Of a DNA stretch of 37,161 nucleotides, positions 29,870 through 37,161 are shown piece by piece. Position numbers and translations under genes: made by a program. Each line of letters begins with the position of its first letter. Within the stretch, counting starts at the first letter, position 1. Source of the stretch: Sphaerisporangium perillae (GTDB lineage: Bacteria; Actinomycetota; Actinomycetes; Streptosporangiales; Streptosporangiaceae); NCBI RefSeq assembly GCF_023276435.1, contig NZ_JALLPO010000065.1, positions 1-37,161 on the forward strand. The letters run 5' to 3'. The notes under the pieces are model-generated. The model saw only the letters and a list, made by a program, of their open reading frames with translations. It searched no databases and was not told where the DNA came from.

Positions 29870-31563
29870 GAGCCAGCCAGCCGCCGGAATGGTGTCTCCA
29901 CGTGCTGGCGGGGGTGGAGGAGCGGGGCGAGCTGAACGACCTCGATCTTCCCGCTGCCATGGCCGGGCTGCGCGGCCGGTTGGCGGCTGGAGAGACGCCG
30001 GCCGTGACAACGGCGGAGGCGTTGGCGCTCGCGCGTGAGGCAGCCCGCCGCGCGGAGATCGGGGCTGTTCAGCCGGTGCACATCGTGGCTGCGGCCGTGC
30101 TCTGCAACGGCTGGGTCGGCGACACAAAAGACAGCGAAGACAGGTCCATCGCGGCGGCGCTGGCCGCATGCGTCTACGCGTTGCAGTGGCCGGATGTGCA
30201 CATGGTCACGCGCCACCAGTCGACCGCTCAGGACCATGAACGGTTCGCAGCCATGTACGACCGCCTCGGGCTGCGGACAGCGCTCATCACTCAGGGGTCG
30301 CCGCATGAGGAGCGCGGGTACGCCTACGCCGCAGACGTCCTGTACAGCGATGTCTACGAGCTGTGTAACGACTACGTACGGGACAACATCGCGTGGGATC
30401 TCGACGAGTGCGTCCAGGCAGGGCACGGGGTTGCGATCCTCGACAAGATCGACGACATTCTCGTCCAGCAAGGCAGGAGCCCTGCGATCGTCAGTGGCCG
30501 GTCGAGTGAGGCGGATCGACGCCGTTGGTTCTGCGAGCGGGTCCAATCCTTGCGACCGGGCGAGCATTTCGAAATCTCCGAGCGCCGGGCTCACCTGACG
30601 CCGCTCGGCCTCGACCGCCTGGACATGGACGACGCCCTGACGGCTTCCACCCTAGTCCGACGTCGCATGGCCGAGGAGGCCCTCACAGCCGCCCACTGCT
30701 TCCACCTGAACCGTGACTACACCATCCGCGATGGCGCCGTGTTCGGAAAGGTTCCCCAAGGTGTGCGGCACGCGCTGGAGGCCAAGGAGGAGATAGAGAT
30801 CGGCGATGAGCGGCAGACACTTGGTGAGATTCTGCCGTGGGACTACTACCGCGGGTACGAAATCCTGGTCGGCCTGTCGCCGACGGCACGCCTGACCGCG
30901 CCGATTCTGGACGAACTCGCCGGAGCGACAGTTGTCACGATCCCCCAGCATGGCAGTCCACTCCCCGCTCTGGTCAGACCAGAGCAGGCCAAGGACAGTG
31001 GAATGGAGCGAGCCCTACGCCAACAGGTCGCTGACATGCTGGAGTTCACCGACGTCCAGCGTGGGCACAGAAAGGGCGTCTACTCGCTGCGAAGGGCAAT
31101 GCTGGAATGCCAAGATCCAGGCGGTTGGGTACGGTCGACGCTCGAGTCGGTCGTTGAACACTACGTCGCCGCCGGATACCGCGACTCTCGCATGCTGCGT
31201 TGGACGCTGGACCGTCTCTACTCGACACGGTTGACAGAGGCTGACCTGACGGGCCAGAAGGAGACGGTCCTCGGACTCGTCCTGGCCGACGCGCGCACCG
31301 CTTACGAGCGCCGCTGGCGCGAGCTCGGGGACGAGCTCGCGCCCGAACTGGCGCGCCGCGTGGTGGTTTCGGTCACCGACAGAGTCTGGCGAGAGCACCT
31401 GATCGCGTTGGACTATCTTCCACAGGTCGTTGACGCGGACAGTCCGAGGGTTTTCCGCGATCGATACCACCAGCAGGCCACGCACCTTTACGACGCCACC
31501 ATCTACCGGATCAGCGAGGAATCGATCGGCTACCTGTTCCACCTCGACGTGGATGGGCTGTAG
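29866..31563 (+). CDS. Degenerate SecA-like protein lacking Walker A and NBD2
   Basis: A 565-aa protein co-linear with parts of SecA. NBD1-like segments are VHMVTRHQSTAQDHERFAAM, ERGYAYAADVLYSDVYELCN, DYVRDNIAWDLDE and RSPAIVSG. Next come the RDYTIRDGAV and EAKEEIEIGDERQTL region, then helical-wing sequence, then VVVSVTDRVWREHLIALDYL near residue 507. SecA's Walker A MKTGEGKT is replaced by KDSEDRS (88-94). The DEVD box is DKID (193-196). The second nucleotide-binding domain is missing between GLSPTA and RGHRKGVYSLRRAML. It cannot hydrolyse ATP as SecA does. It may act as a regulator, decoy or partner of SecA. Reading frame and composition look maintained. Confidence 0.8.
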   Translation: MRASQPPEWCLHVLAGVEERGELNDLDLPAAMAGLRGRLAAGETPAVTTAEALALAREAARRAEIGAVQPVHIVAAAVLCNGWVGDTKDSEDRSIAAALAACVYALQWPDVHMVTRHQSTAQDHERFAAMYDRLGLRTALITQGSPHEERGYAYAADVLYSDVYELCNDYVRDNIAWDLDECVQAGHGVAILDKIDDILVQQGRSPAIVSGRSSEADRRRWFCERVQSLRPGEHFEISERRAHLTPLGLDRLDMDDALTASTLVRRRMAEEALTAAHCFHLNRDYTIRDGAVFGKVPQGVRHALEAKEEIEIGDERQTLGEILPWDYYRGYEILVGLSPTARLTAPILDELAGATVVTIPQHGSPLPALVRPEQAKDSGMERALRQQVADMLEFTDVQRGHRKGVYSLRRAMLECQDPGGWVRSTLESVVEHYVAAGYRDSRMLRWTLDRLYSTRLTEADLTGQKETVLGLVLADARTAYERRWRELGDELAPELARRVVVSVTDRVWREHLIALDYLPQVVDADSPRVFRDRYHQQATHLYDATIYRISEESIGYLFHLDVDGL

Positions 31564-31630
31564 GAGCAGCATTCACCTTCTGCTCCACGACGTCCGGTCA
31601 CTGCTGTGATCGACTGACTCGGCATCGGCT

Positions 31631-31906
31631 GTGGCGGGTGTGCCGCCGCTGGTGTGGTGGATCTGCCGAAGGTGTCATGGTGAGACACGGTCATCCACCG
31701 GTTTTCCGGCTGAGTCGGAATTACTACCTGCAGCGAGGGTCTACCACCAGCAGTACCTTTTTAAGGTGCCAAATGGGTATTGCGGCATCGGCGGTACCAA
31801 CGTCAAGCTAGGTGACCCGTCCGAATGGGCCGCCTGCCAGACGGGCCTGATCACGACGGAGGAGCAGTTCACCGGGCGCTGCCGGCTCTTTCCTAGTGAC
31901 CTATGA
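31631..31906 (+). CDS. Small protein of the repeated YHQQYLFKVPNGYCG family
   Basis: An open frame whose conserved part is VYHQQYLFKVPNGYCGIGG, TNVKLGDPSEWAACQTGL, then TTEEQFTGRCRLFPSDL to a stop at 31904-31906. It is the longer version of the 3603-3773 ORF. Substitutions between the two are mostly synonymous, which supports past or present coding. The real start is uncertain: the frame opens with a GTG at 31631, but the repeated part begins at ~31737. The family is not recognised. Confidence 0.4.
   Translation: MAGVPPLVWWICRRCHGETRSSTGFPAESELLPAARVYHQQYLFKVPNGYCGIGGTNVKLGDPSEWAACQTGLITTEEQFTGRCRLFPSDL
31737..31870 (+). repeat. Dispersed repeat, copy C
   Basis: Close match to copy B (3634-3770), and in its centre to copy A (613-657). 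The boundaries are sharp. It lies downstream of the SecA-like gene. Confidence 0.75.
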
Positions 31907-32025
31907 CGCACGACCGCTTCAGATTTCTTCCGATCTTTGATCGGTGGCGTGCACGAGGATTCCTGGCTGCGCTGGCGGTTGCCGTACGACGAGGCTATCC
32001 GCCTCGATTTCTTTCGCGCGCTGTG

Positions 32026-32054
32026 TGCCCCCGGCAATTGGGTTGCCGGGGGCA
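32026..32054. terminator. Strong hairpin downstream of the amidase gene
   Basis: TGCCCCCGGCAA (32026-32037) and TTGCCGGGGGCA (32043-32054) form a perfect 12-bp stem with a five-base loop, 15 bases beyond the amidase stop. It probably terminates the leftward amidase transcript and can also block rightward reading. Confidence 0.75.
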
Positions 32055-32068
32055 TGACGGTTATCTGG

Positions 32069-33712
32069 TCAGGGCGCGGGGAGCGGAGGGGTTGTCAGGG
32101 GCGCCTGGCGGTGATGTGTGCGTTGCTCGTAGGCGTAGCCCATCTGGAACAGCGTTTCTTCGGTGAAGGGCCGTCCGAGCAGTTCCATCCCGACCGGTAG
32201 CTTCGTGCTGGTGAAGCCCGCGGGGACGGCGAGTGCCGGGAAGCCGATCGCAGGACTGAGCGAAGCATTGCTTCCACCGATCCCGCGGTTCGCGTTGGGG
32301 TTGGTGAGAATGTCGTCGGGGATGACCGGCGGCTCGTGATCGGCGGTCGCGTACGCGACCGCGTCGAGGTCGTTGTCGGCCATGACCTTGAGCATTGTCT
32401 GGCGCAGCTTCTCCCGGGCCTGCTGCGCCTTCAGGTAGTCGAGATCATTCGTTGTCTTGCCTACGGAGCTACGAAATATGGCGCGCCCGATCGGCGTGAT
32501 GAGTGGCGAGTCGGCGATCTGCGCGAAGGAGGAGATCGGTGGGTTCGGCAGCTGCGCCAGGTAGGCGTTGGTCGCTTCTTCGGTCTCGGATTCGACGCTT
32601 GAGGCGGACAGGAGTGACTTGAGGTCGGGCACCACGATGGGATCGACGACTTCGGCGCCGAGAGCCGAAAGGTCTGCGTACGCCTTGTCGACGACGGCCT
32701 TGACTCGCGCGTAGTCCGGCAGATTGGGGTTGGTGTTCGTTGCCATCGGCTCGCGGATGATACCGATGCGCTTGCCTCTCAGCGTCTTCGTGCTGAGGTC
32801 GTCCTCGTATTTGCCGTCCGCCGGCGTTCTGTCCACGCTGTAGGCGGTCAGCGGGTCGTTCGGGTCGTAACCGGCGATGACGCTGGTGAGGATCGCAGCG
32901 TCCTTGACGGTCCTGGTGAGCGGGCCGAGGGTGTCCTTGGTCGGCGAGGCGGGGATCATGCCGTAGCGGCTGATCAGAGGGGTGGTAGGCCGCAGCCCGA
33001 CCAGGTTGTTGGCAGCGGCGGGTCCGCGGATGGAGCCGAGCGTGTCCTCGGCGATGCCGACCGCGCCGTAGTTGGCGGCGATCCCGGCGCCGGTGCCGCA
33101 GGAGGAACCTCTGGGGCTGCGGGTCAGATCGTAGGGATTGCGGCACACACCGAAGGCCGAGCCGGCGTAGCCGGCGGCGGCGAATTCGCCCAGGTTGGTC
33201 TTGGCCAGAATGACGGCGCCGGCGGCTCGCAGCTTGGTGATGACGGTGGCGTCGCGGCCGGATTCGAAGCCCTTGAATATCGCCGAGCCGTAGGTGGTGG
33301 GCATGTCTACGGTTTCGACCTGGTCCTTCACCAGCACTGGGATGCAATGCAGCGGCCCGGTCAGCTTGGACTTGGCGTAGGCCTTGTCGAGTTCGGCGGC
33401 GCGGGTGAGTGCCGCGCCATTCACCGTCTGGACGGCATTGGTGGCGAGCTTGCCTTCGGCCGGCTTGTCGTAGGCGTTGATGCGGTCGATGTAGGCCTGG
33501 ACGAGCTCCACGCAGGTCAGCTTGCGGGAGGAGAACGCCTTGTGGATCGACTCGATCGTCGCCTCGGTGACGTCGAACGGGTGCTTGGCCTTGGAGGCCG
33601 CTTCGGCTGTCTGGATGATGGAGGCTGTTGCCGACAGGGCGGGAGAGGTGAGGAACAGCCCGGCGAGTACTACTGCCGCGGCCGGTGCTGCTACCAGTCG
33701 CCTGTGTTTCAC
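32069..33712 (-). CDS. Secreted amidase-signature-family hydrolase
   Basis: A 547-aa protein from GTG 33712, with GAGG five bases upstream. Residues 1-~29 are a Sec signal peptide (KHRRLVAAPAAAVVLAGLFL then TSPALSATA). The amidase-signature triad is visible: Lys129 (IPVLVKDQ), cis-Ser203 (SPRGSSCGTGAG) and nucleophile Ser227 (DTLGSIRGPAA). The Gly/Ser loop is slightly unlike the common GGSSGG (RGSSCG). It hydrolyses amide bonds outside the membrane; the substrate is unknown. An in-frame extension upstream to 33937 has no signal peptide and is rejected. It is not linked to the peptide cluster by position. Confidence 0.88.
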   Translation of the reverse strand: MKHRRLVAAPAAAVVLAGLFLTSPALSATASIIQTAEAASKAKHPFDVTEATIESIHKAFSSRKLTCVELVQAYIDRINAYDKPAEGKLATNAVQTVNGAALTRAAELDKAYAKSKLTGPLHCIPVLVKDQVETVDMPTTYGSAIFKGFESGRDATVITKLRAAGAVILAKTNLGEFAAAGYAGSAFGVCRNPYDLTRSPRGSSCGTGAGIAANYGAVGIAEDTLGSIRGPAAANNLVGLRPTTPLISRYGMIPASPTKDTLGPLTRTVKDAAILTSVIAGYDPNDPLTAYSVDRTPADGKYEDDLSTKTLRGKRIGIIREPMATNTNPNLPDYARVKAVVDKAYADLSALGAEVVDPIVVPDLKSLLSASSVESETEEATNAYLAQLPNPPISSFAQIADSPLITPIGRAIFRSSVGKTTNDLDYLKAQQAREKLRQTMLKVMADNDLDAVAYATADHEPPVIPDDILTNPNANRGIGGSNASLSPAIGFPALAVPAGFTSTKLPVGMELLGRPFTEETLFQMGYAYEQRTHHRQAPLTTPPLPAP

Positions 33713-33760
33713 ACGATGTCCTCTGATAAGCCCGATATGGGTGCGAAAGATGATCTTAGG

Positions 33761-33800
33761 AAGATCGTGTTTCGGCCATACTAAGATCTTGTTTCGGCAA
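33761..33800 (-). promoter_or_regulatory. Direct repeats upstream of the amidase gene
   Basis: AAGATCGTGTTTCGGCCA (33761-33778) and AAGATCTTGTTTCGGCAA (33783-33800) are 15 of 18 identical and 22 bases apart (two helical turns), 50-90 bases before the amidase start. A TAGTATGG sequence lies between them on the coding strand. They are probably an operator or activator site. Confidence 0.5.
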
Positions 33801-34175
33801 GCCGTTCCCGGATTCCTGCAGGCACTGGCAGCGCAGAGCGTTCTGAGGCATGTGGTGGCCGGACGTAGCGGTGACAGTCTTGGCTCGGTCACGATGGTCC
33901 AAGTCCCTCGACGGGCCCGCGCAAGCCGTTCCATCACCCAGCTGAGAGCGGCTCGGCCAACGTGCCGACTGGTCGGTCCTCCCGGAGTCAGTGATCAATC
34001 CGGAGGCGTGCCCGGGGATGCGACTCGCTGCATGAGCGGACGTGCCGCTGGGTTGAGGCCCACGCCCGTTCAGCTCGCAGTCACCTATGTAACGCTGTCA
34101 CTCGGGCGGCGTCTTCGGCACGTGTGTGCCTGCGACGCCCTGTATCACGTCGGCGCCGATCCTGGGAGGAACGCC
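33801..34175. other. Divergent intergenic region between amidase and cyanase
   Basis: About 375 bases. No gene is supported: the open frame crossing it is an extension of the cyanase frame without a ribosome site. It should hold the cyanase promoter. The cyanase ribosome site GGGAGGA is at ~34165-34171. Confidence 0.5.
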
Positions 34176-34619
34176 ATGATGACGAAGAAGGACGCGGCGG
34201 AGGCCGTTCGCGCGGCCAAGGCCCGGCTAGGCGTGACGTGGGTCCAGCTCGCCGAGGCAGTCGGACGCCCCCCGGCATGGACGACATCAGCGCTGCTGGG
34301 TCAGCAGCCTATGAGCGCCGCGCAGGCCGAGGCCGCGGCGTCGTTGCTGGATCTCGATGAGGATGTTCAGCAAGCGTTGCAGCTTCAGCCCACTCGCGGT
34401 GCGTTGGAGACCGCGGTGCCAACGGACCCGACGATCTACCGGTTCTACGAAGTACTCCAGGTCTACGGACCGACGATCAAGGAACTCATCCACGAAGAGT
34501 TCGGCGACGGCATTATGAGCGCCATCAACTTCCGCCTCGATATCAAACGCGTACCCGACCCGGCCGGCGATCGGGTAGTGGTGACCCTGGATGGGAAATT
34601 CCTGCCCTACCAGTGGTGA
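34176..34619 (+). CDS. cynS: Cyanate hydratase (cyanase)
   Basis: A 147-aa protein with both cyanase domains: an N-terminal helix-turn-helix-like domain (VTWVQLAEAVGRPPAWTTSA) and the C-terminal catalytic fold. The catalytic triad matches E. coli with a constant offset of seven: Arg89 and Glu92 (TIYRFYEVLQVYG) and Ser115 (GIMSAINF). It converts cyanate and bicarbonate to CO2 and carbamate, which becomes ammonia. The active form is a decamer with sites at dimer interfaces. Start ATG 34176 follows GGGAGGA five bases upstream. No carbonic anhydrase or cyanate transporter gene is adjacent. Confidence 0.93.
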   Translation: MMTKKDAAEAVRAAKARLGVTWVQLAEAVGRPPAWTTSALLGQQPMSAAQAEAAASLLDLDEDVQQALQLQPTRGALETAVPTDPTIYRFYEVLQVYGPTIKELIHEEFGDGIMSAINFRLDIKRVPDPAGDRVVVTLDGKFLPYQW

Positions 34620-34743
34620 GGTCAGGAACCACCTGACACATGCCGAGCGCCACCGCGACCTCGATGGACCGACCAACGCGCATACCGCAGGTCGGCCTCG
34701 TCGCCCTCCGCGGAATCGCGACCGAGCGTGCGAGGTCCCCCGG

Positions 34744-35643
34744 TCAGGCGTCTGGATTCGGGGCGGCGTGGGTGGTCAGCACAAGGTCAATGAGCGCTTG
34801 GGCCGCAGCCGATGGGCGGCGGTTGGCCGCCGTGATGAGCGAAACCACGAACACCGGTTCCGGCAGCACCTTCCGGAGGGCGACACTGCGGGAGCCCAAG
34901 GCCAGTGACGGGCTCAGGAACGCGAACCCGAAGCCCGCCCTGACCAGTTCGATGACTGTGGGGATATCGGCCACTTCGACAGCGACCACGCGCCGTAGGC
35001 CGGATTGCAGGAACAGTTGGTCGACGCTGAGCCGGGTGCCCCACCCGGACGGAAGGTCCACGAACGGCTCGCCTTCGAGGTCGGTGAGCGGGATGACCCG
35101 GCGCTGGGCGAACGGGTGGTCGTCCGGGCAGGCGAGCAACATCGGCTCGGACGCCAGCGGGCGTACCGTCAGGCCGGGTGGATAGTCGCTGGGGAGCGCG
35201 GCGAAGGCCAGATCGAGCCTGCCGTCGATCACCTGGCTGACCATTTCGGTGGACCCGCCCTGGGCGGGGCTCGGGAGGATCTGCACCTGCGGGCGTTCCC
35301 GGTGGTAGCGGGTCAGCACGGCGGCCAGGTCGATCAGCGTCATCGAGTGCATGATGCCCACGCGCACGGAGCCGCGGACTCCGCCGTGCACGGCGGCGAC
35401 GGCGTCCCGGGCGGCGTCCGCCGCGGCCAGCGTGTTGCGCGCCTCGATGAGTAGCGCGCGGCCGGCGTCGGTGAGCTCGACCTGGTGAGTGGTGCGATCG
35501 AACAGCCGGCCGCCGAGCTCGCGCTCCAGCGACCGGATCGAGACGGACAGCGCCGATTGCACCAGGTGCATGCGTGCTGCGGCGCGGGTGAAGCTGCACT
35601 CCTCGGCGACGGCGACGAAGTGCTCCAGGTGGCGCAGCTCCAT
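34744..35643 (-). CDS. LysR-family transcriptional regulator
   Basis: A 299-aa regulator. The N-terminal winged helix is MELRHLEHFVAVAEECSFTR, AAARMHLVQSALSVSIRSLE, LFDRTTHQVELTDAG. The effector-binding domain begins SVRVGIMHSMTLIDLAAVL and includes DLAFAALPSDYPPGL. The start at 35643 has GGAG six bases upstream; an ATG at 35670 lacks one. It lies divergent to an MFS gene with a ~120-base gap, the standard arrangement where a LysR protein controls its neighbour and itself in response to a small ligand. Confidence 0.9.
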   Translation of the reverse strand: MELRHLEHFVAVAEECSFTRAAARMHLVQSALSVSIRSLERELGGRLFDRTTHQVELTDAGRALLIEARNTLAAADAARDAVAAVHGGVRGSVRVGIMHSMTLIDLAAVLTRYHRERPQVQILPSPAQGGSTEMVSQVIDGRLDLAFAALPSDYPPGLTVRPLASEPMLLACPDDHPFAQRRVIPLTDLEGEPFVDLPSGWGTRLSVDQLFLQSGLRRVVAVEVADIPTVIELVRAGFGFAFLSPSLALGSRSVALRKVLPEPVFVVSLITAANRRPSAAAQALIDLVLTTHAAPNPDA

Positions 35644-35766
35644 GTCATGCTCCACATTCATAACCGTCATCGAAAGTCTTCGTTGGACAGCATAACCCCG
35701 TGACGGAAAGCTGAGCTGGCAACGGATCCGCGGCCATCAGTCAGCACCGCGACAAGGAAACGCCTC

Positions 35767-37056
35767 ATGTCTACTGTCATCAGCGCCGGACGCGAACGGG
35801 CCAGGGTTGGGCACCAGGCCCACGCACGACGTCGCCGGCACCACTCGTTCGGTTTCTGGGCCGCCACGCTGGCCTTCCTGGTGAACATGGGATTCTCGGC
35901 GGTCCCGACGCCGCTGTATGTGCTGTACCAGCAGCGTGATCACTTTTCCACGATCATGCTCACGGTCGTCTACGCCGTGTACGCGCTGGGGGTGATCGTC
36001 AGTCTGTTCTTCGTTGGTCACCTGTCCGACTGGGTAGGGCGCAGGTGGGTGTTCGTGCCTGCGCTGCTGCTCAACGTGGTCAGCGCGCTGATCTTCCTGT
36101 TCGCGCCCAGCATGCCCGGATTGCTGGTCGCCCGGATCGTCTCCGGGATCTCCATCGGCCTGACGACCGCGACGGCTACCGCCTACCTCGGTGAGCTGCA
36201 CCTCGGGGTGTCCGGTGGAGAAGTGGCCTCGCCGCGCCGCGCCCAGGTCGTCGCCACCGCGGCCAATCTGGGCGGCATCGGCGTCGGGCCGCTGGTCGCC
36301 GGGTTGCTGGCCCAGTACGCGCCGCAACCGCTGCGCCTGCCCTACATTCTGTTCGCCGCCGTGCTGTGCGTGCTGGCCGTACTGGTCGCGGTCTCACCGG
36401 AGACCGCCAACCGGCCGGACCCGACGCCGCGGTACCGGCCGCAGCGCATCGCGGTGCCGCGGCACGCTCGCCGGACGTTCTTCGCCGCCACCGCCGCGGG
36501 CATGGCCGCGTTCTCCGTCTACGGCGTGTTCAACTCGCTGGCTCCGACGTTCCTGGCCGGCACGCTGCACCAAGACTCACACGCGGTGGCCGGCGCGGTG
36601 GCGTTCGCCGCGTTCGCCTCAGGCGCTGTCGCCCAGATCGCGCTGAGCCGAGCCGGCCTGCAACTCACGCTTCGCGTTGGCCCGCTACTCCTCATCCCGG
36701 GCCTCGCGCTCTTCGCGGGCGGGATGTGGGTGCCGAGCCTGGCGATGTTCGTGATCGGCGGGGTGCTCACCGGCGCCGGTAGTGGCCTGGCCTTCCGGGG
36801 TGCGCTGACCGCCGCCGGGTCGACCGCCCCGCCGGAGTCACGGGCCGAAGTGCTCGCCGGCTTCTTTCTTGGGGCGTACATCGGGCTGTCGGTTCCGGTT
36901 GTGGGACTGGGCATCGGCACGCAGTACGTGTCCGCTCGCATGGTGATGCTGGTGTTCGTGGTGATCGTGGCCATCGCTGTGGTGCTGTGTAGCCGCATGG
37001 TGCGCGCTCAGCACGCCCTGCAGCGGCCAGGCGGGCTCGCTTCTCGCAGGGGGTGA
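35767..37056 (+). CDS. MFS transporter (drug/metabolite efflux type)
   Basis: A 429-aa membrane protein with ~12 hydrophobic segments. After a basic N-terminus the first helix is FWAATLAFLVNMGFSAVPTP. Motif A is present as GHLSDWVGRRWVFVPALL, and motif C-like sequence with YLGELHLG follows RIVSGISIGLTTATATA. It probably exports a toxic compound by proton exchange. ATG 35767 has AAGGA eight bases upstream. Divergent LysR control is likely. Confidence 0.85.
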   Translation: MSTVISAGRERARVGHQAHARRRRHHSFGFWAATLAFLVNMGFSAVPTPLYVLYQQRDHFSTIMLTVVYAVYALGVIVSLFFVGHLSDWVGRRWVFVPALLLNVVSALIFLFAPSMPGLLVARIVSGISIGLTTATATAYLGELHLGVSGGEVASPRRAQVVATAANLGGIGVGPLVAGLLAQYAPQPLRLPYILFAAVLCVLAVLVAVSPETANRPDPTPRYRPQRIAVPRHARRTFFAATAAGMAAFSVYGVFNSLAPTFLAGTLHQDSHAVAGAVAFAAFASGAVAQIALSRAGLQLTLRVGPLLLIPGLALFAGGMWVPSLAMFVIGGVLTGAGSGLAFRGALTAAGSTAPPESRAEVLAGFFLGAYIGLSVPVVGLGIGTQYVSARMVMLVFVVIVAIAVVLCSRMVRAQHALQRPGGLASRRG

Positions 37057-37092
37057 GACTCGGTTGCTGGATCTATGGGAGTGAGAATTCCA

Positions 37093-37125
37093 GTTATTTG
37101 CTACTCGAAGTAGTAAACTAGCTGT
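37093..37125 (+). promoter_or_regulatory. Operator/promoter of a TA locus beginning at the right edge
   Basis: CTACT-CGA-AGTAG (37101-37113), flanked by TTTG and TAAA, is almost the vapBC operator at 28564-28576 in sequence and placement. It overlaps the -10-like TAGTAA and stands about a dozen bases before an ATG without a Shine-Dalgarno. Confidence 0.6.
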
Positions 37126-37161
37126 ATGAGCGTGCCTGAGCAGGACTACGCCCCGGGAGAC
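37126..37161 (+). CDS. Start of a VapB-like antitoxin gene (cut by window edge)
   Basis: Twelve codons, MSVPEQDYAPGD, begin at ATG 37126 and run off the window. The opening (MSVPEQDYAPGD versus MSESELEFPLGE of the vapB at 28590) and the shared upstream operator indicate a paralogous antitoxin. The toxin should lie just beyond the window. Confidence 0.5.
   Translation, partial: MSVPEQDYAPGD

Noticed and set aside
32469..33347. Arg/His-rich leftward frame inside the amidase
   Set aside because: Shadow of the amidase, which has a signal peptide and a full catalytic triad in its own frame.
1..37161. CRISPR array, tRNA or rRNA genes
   Set aside because: No regularly spaced repeats and no cloverleaf or rRNA-like sequence were found by reading; not computed with a dedicated tool.

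Overview
The window comes from a GC-rich actinomycete. Codon use, the Phd/RelE and VapBC families, the SARP and TrmB/LuxR regulators and the actinobacterial insertion-sequence debris suggest a Streptosporangiales-type genome (Nonomuraea/Streptosporangium-like). That placement is inferred from family resemblance, not from a marker gene. No rRNA, tRNA or CRISPR array was seen.

Layout. Positions 1-6.5 kb are accessory DNA: cut or broken transposases (IS3, IS1380 and IS256 types), two toxin-antitoxin-like pairs, a methyltransferase, a truncated NUDIX gene and a tyrosine-recombinase remnant. Positions 6.5-22.0 kb hold a compact regulated cluster that looks like an undescribed ribosomal-peptide (RiPP-like) system. 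Positions 22.5-26.8 kb are a gene graveyard (McrB-like, pentapeptide, VOC, sortase and IS481 fragments) around one intact large HEPN-motif protein. Positions 26.8-31.9 kb carry a large serine recombinase, a VapBC pair and a degenerate SecA-like protein. Positions 32-37.1 kb carry an exported amidase, cyanase, a divergent LysR/MFS pair and the first codons of another toxin-antitoxin locus.

The central cluster has an AfsR/SARP-type regulator (6585-9827) and a frameshifted TrmB/LuxR-type regulator (21017-22008) at its borders. Between them are two divergent promoter regions that are copies of each other. Each has four tandem 11-bp units at a fixed distance from a -10 element, which is the layout of SARP operators. 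The first region drives an M29-aminopeptidase-like protein leftward and an MFS exporter plus an 89-aa protein rightward. The second drives, leftward, two tiny ORFs (24 and 56 aa), an M16 peptidase pair (one catalytic, one without the zinc motif) and an M1 aminopeptidase N. Rightward it drives a 42-aa peptide gene, a strong hairpin, a second M29-like paralogue and a PhyH-type Fe(II)/2-oxoglutarate dioxygenase.

Working model (inference): SARP activates both divergent units. One or more of the small peptides is the precursor. PhyH and the paired M29-like proteins modify or trim it, the M16 pair and PepN remove leader residues, and the MFS protein exports the product. No known RiPP cyclase, radical-SAM enzyme, lanthipeptide synthetase, YcaO or RRE protein is present, so the cluster does not fit a class I can name.
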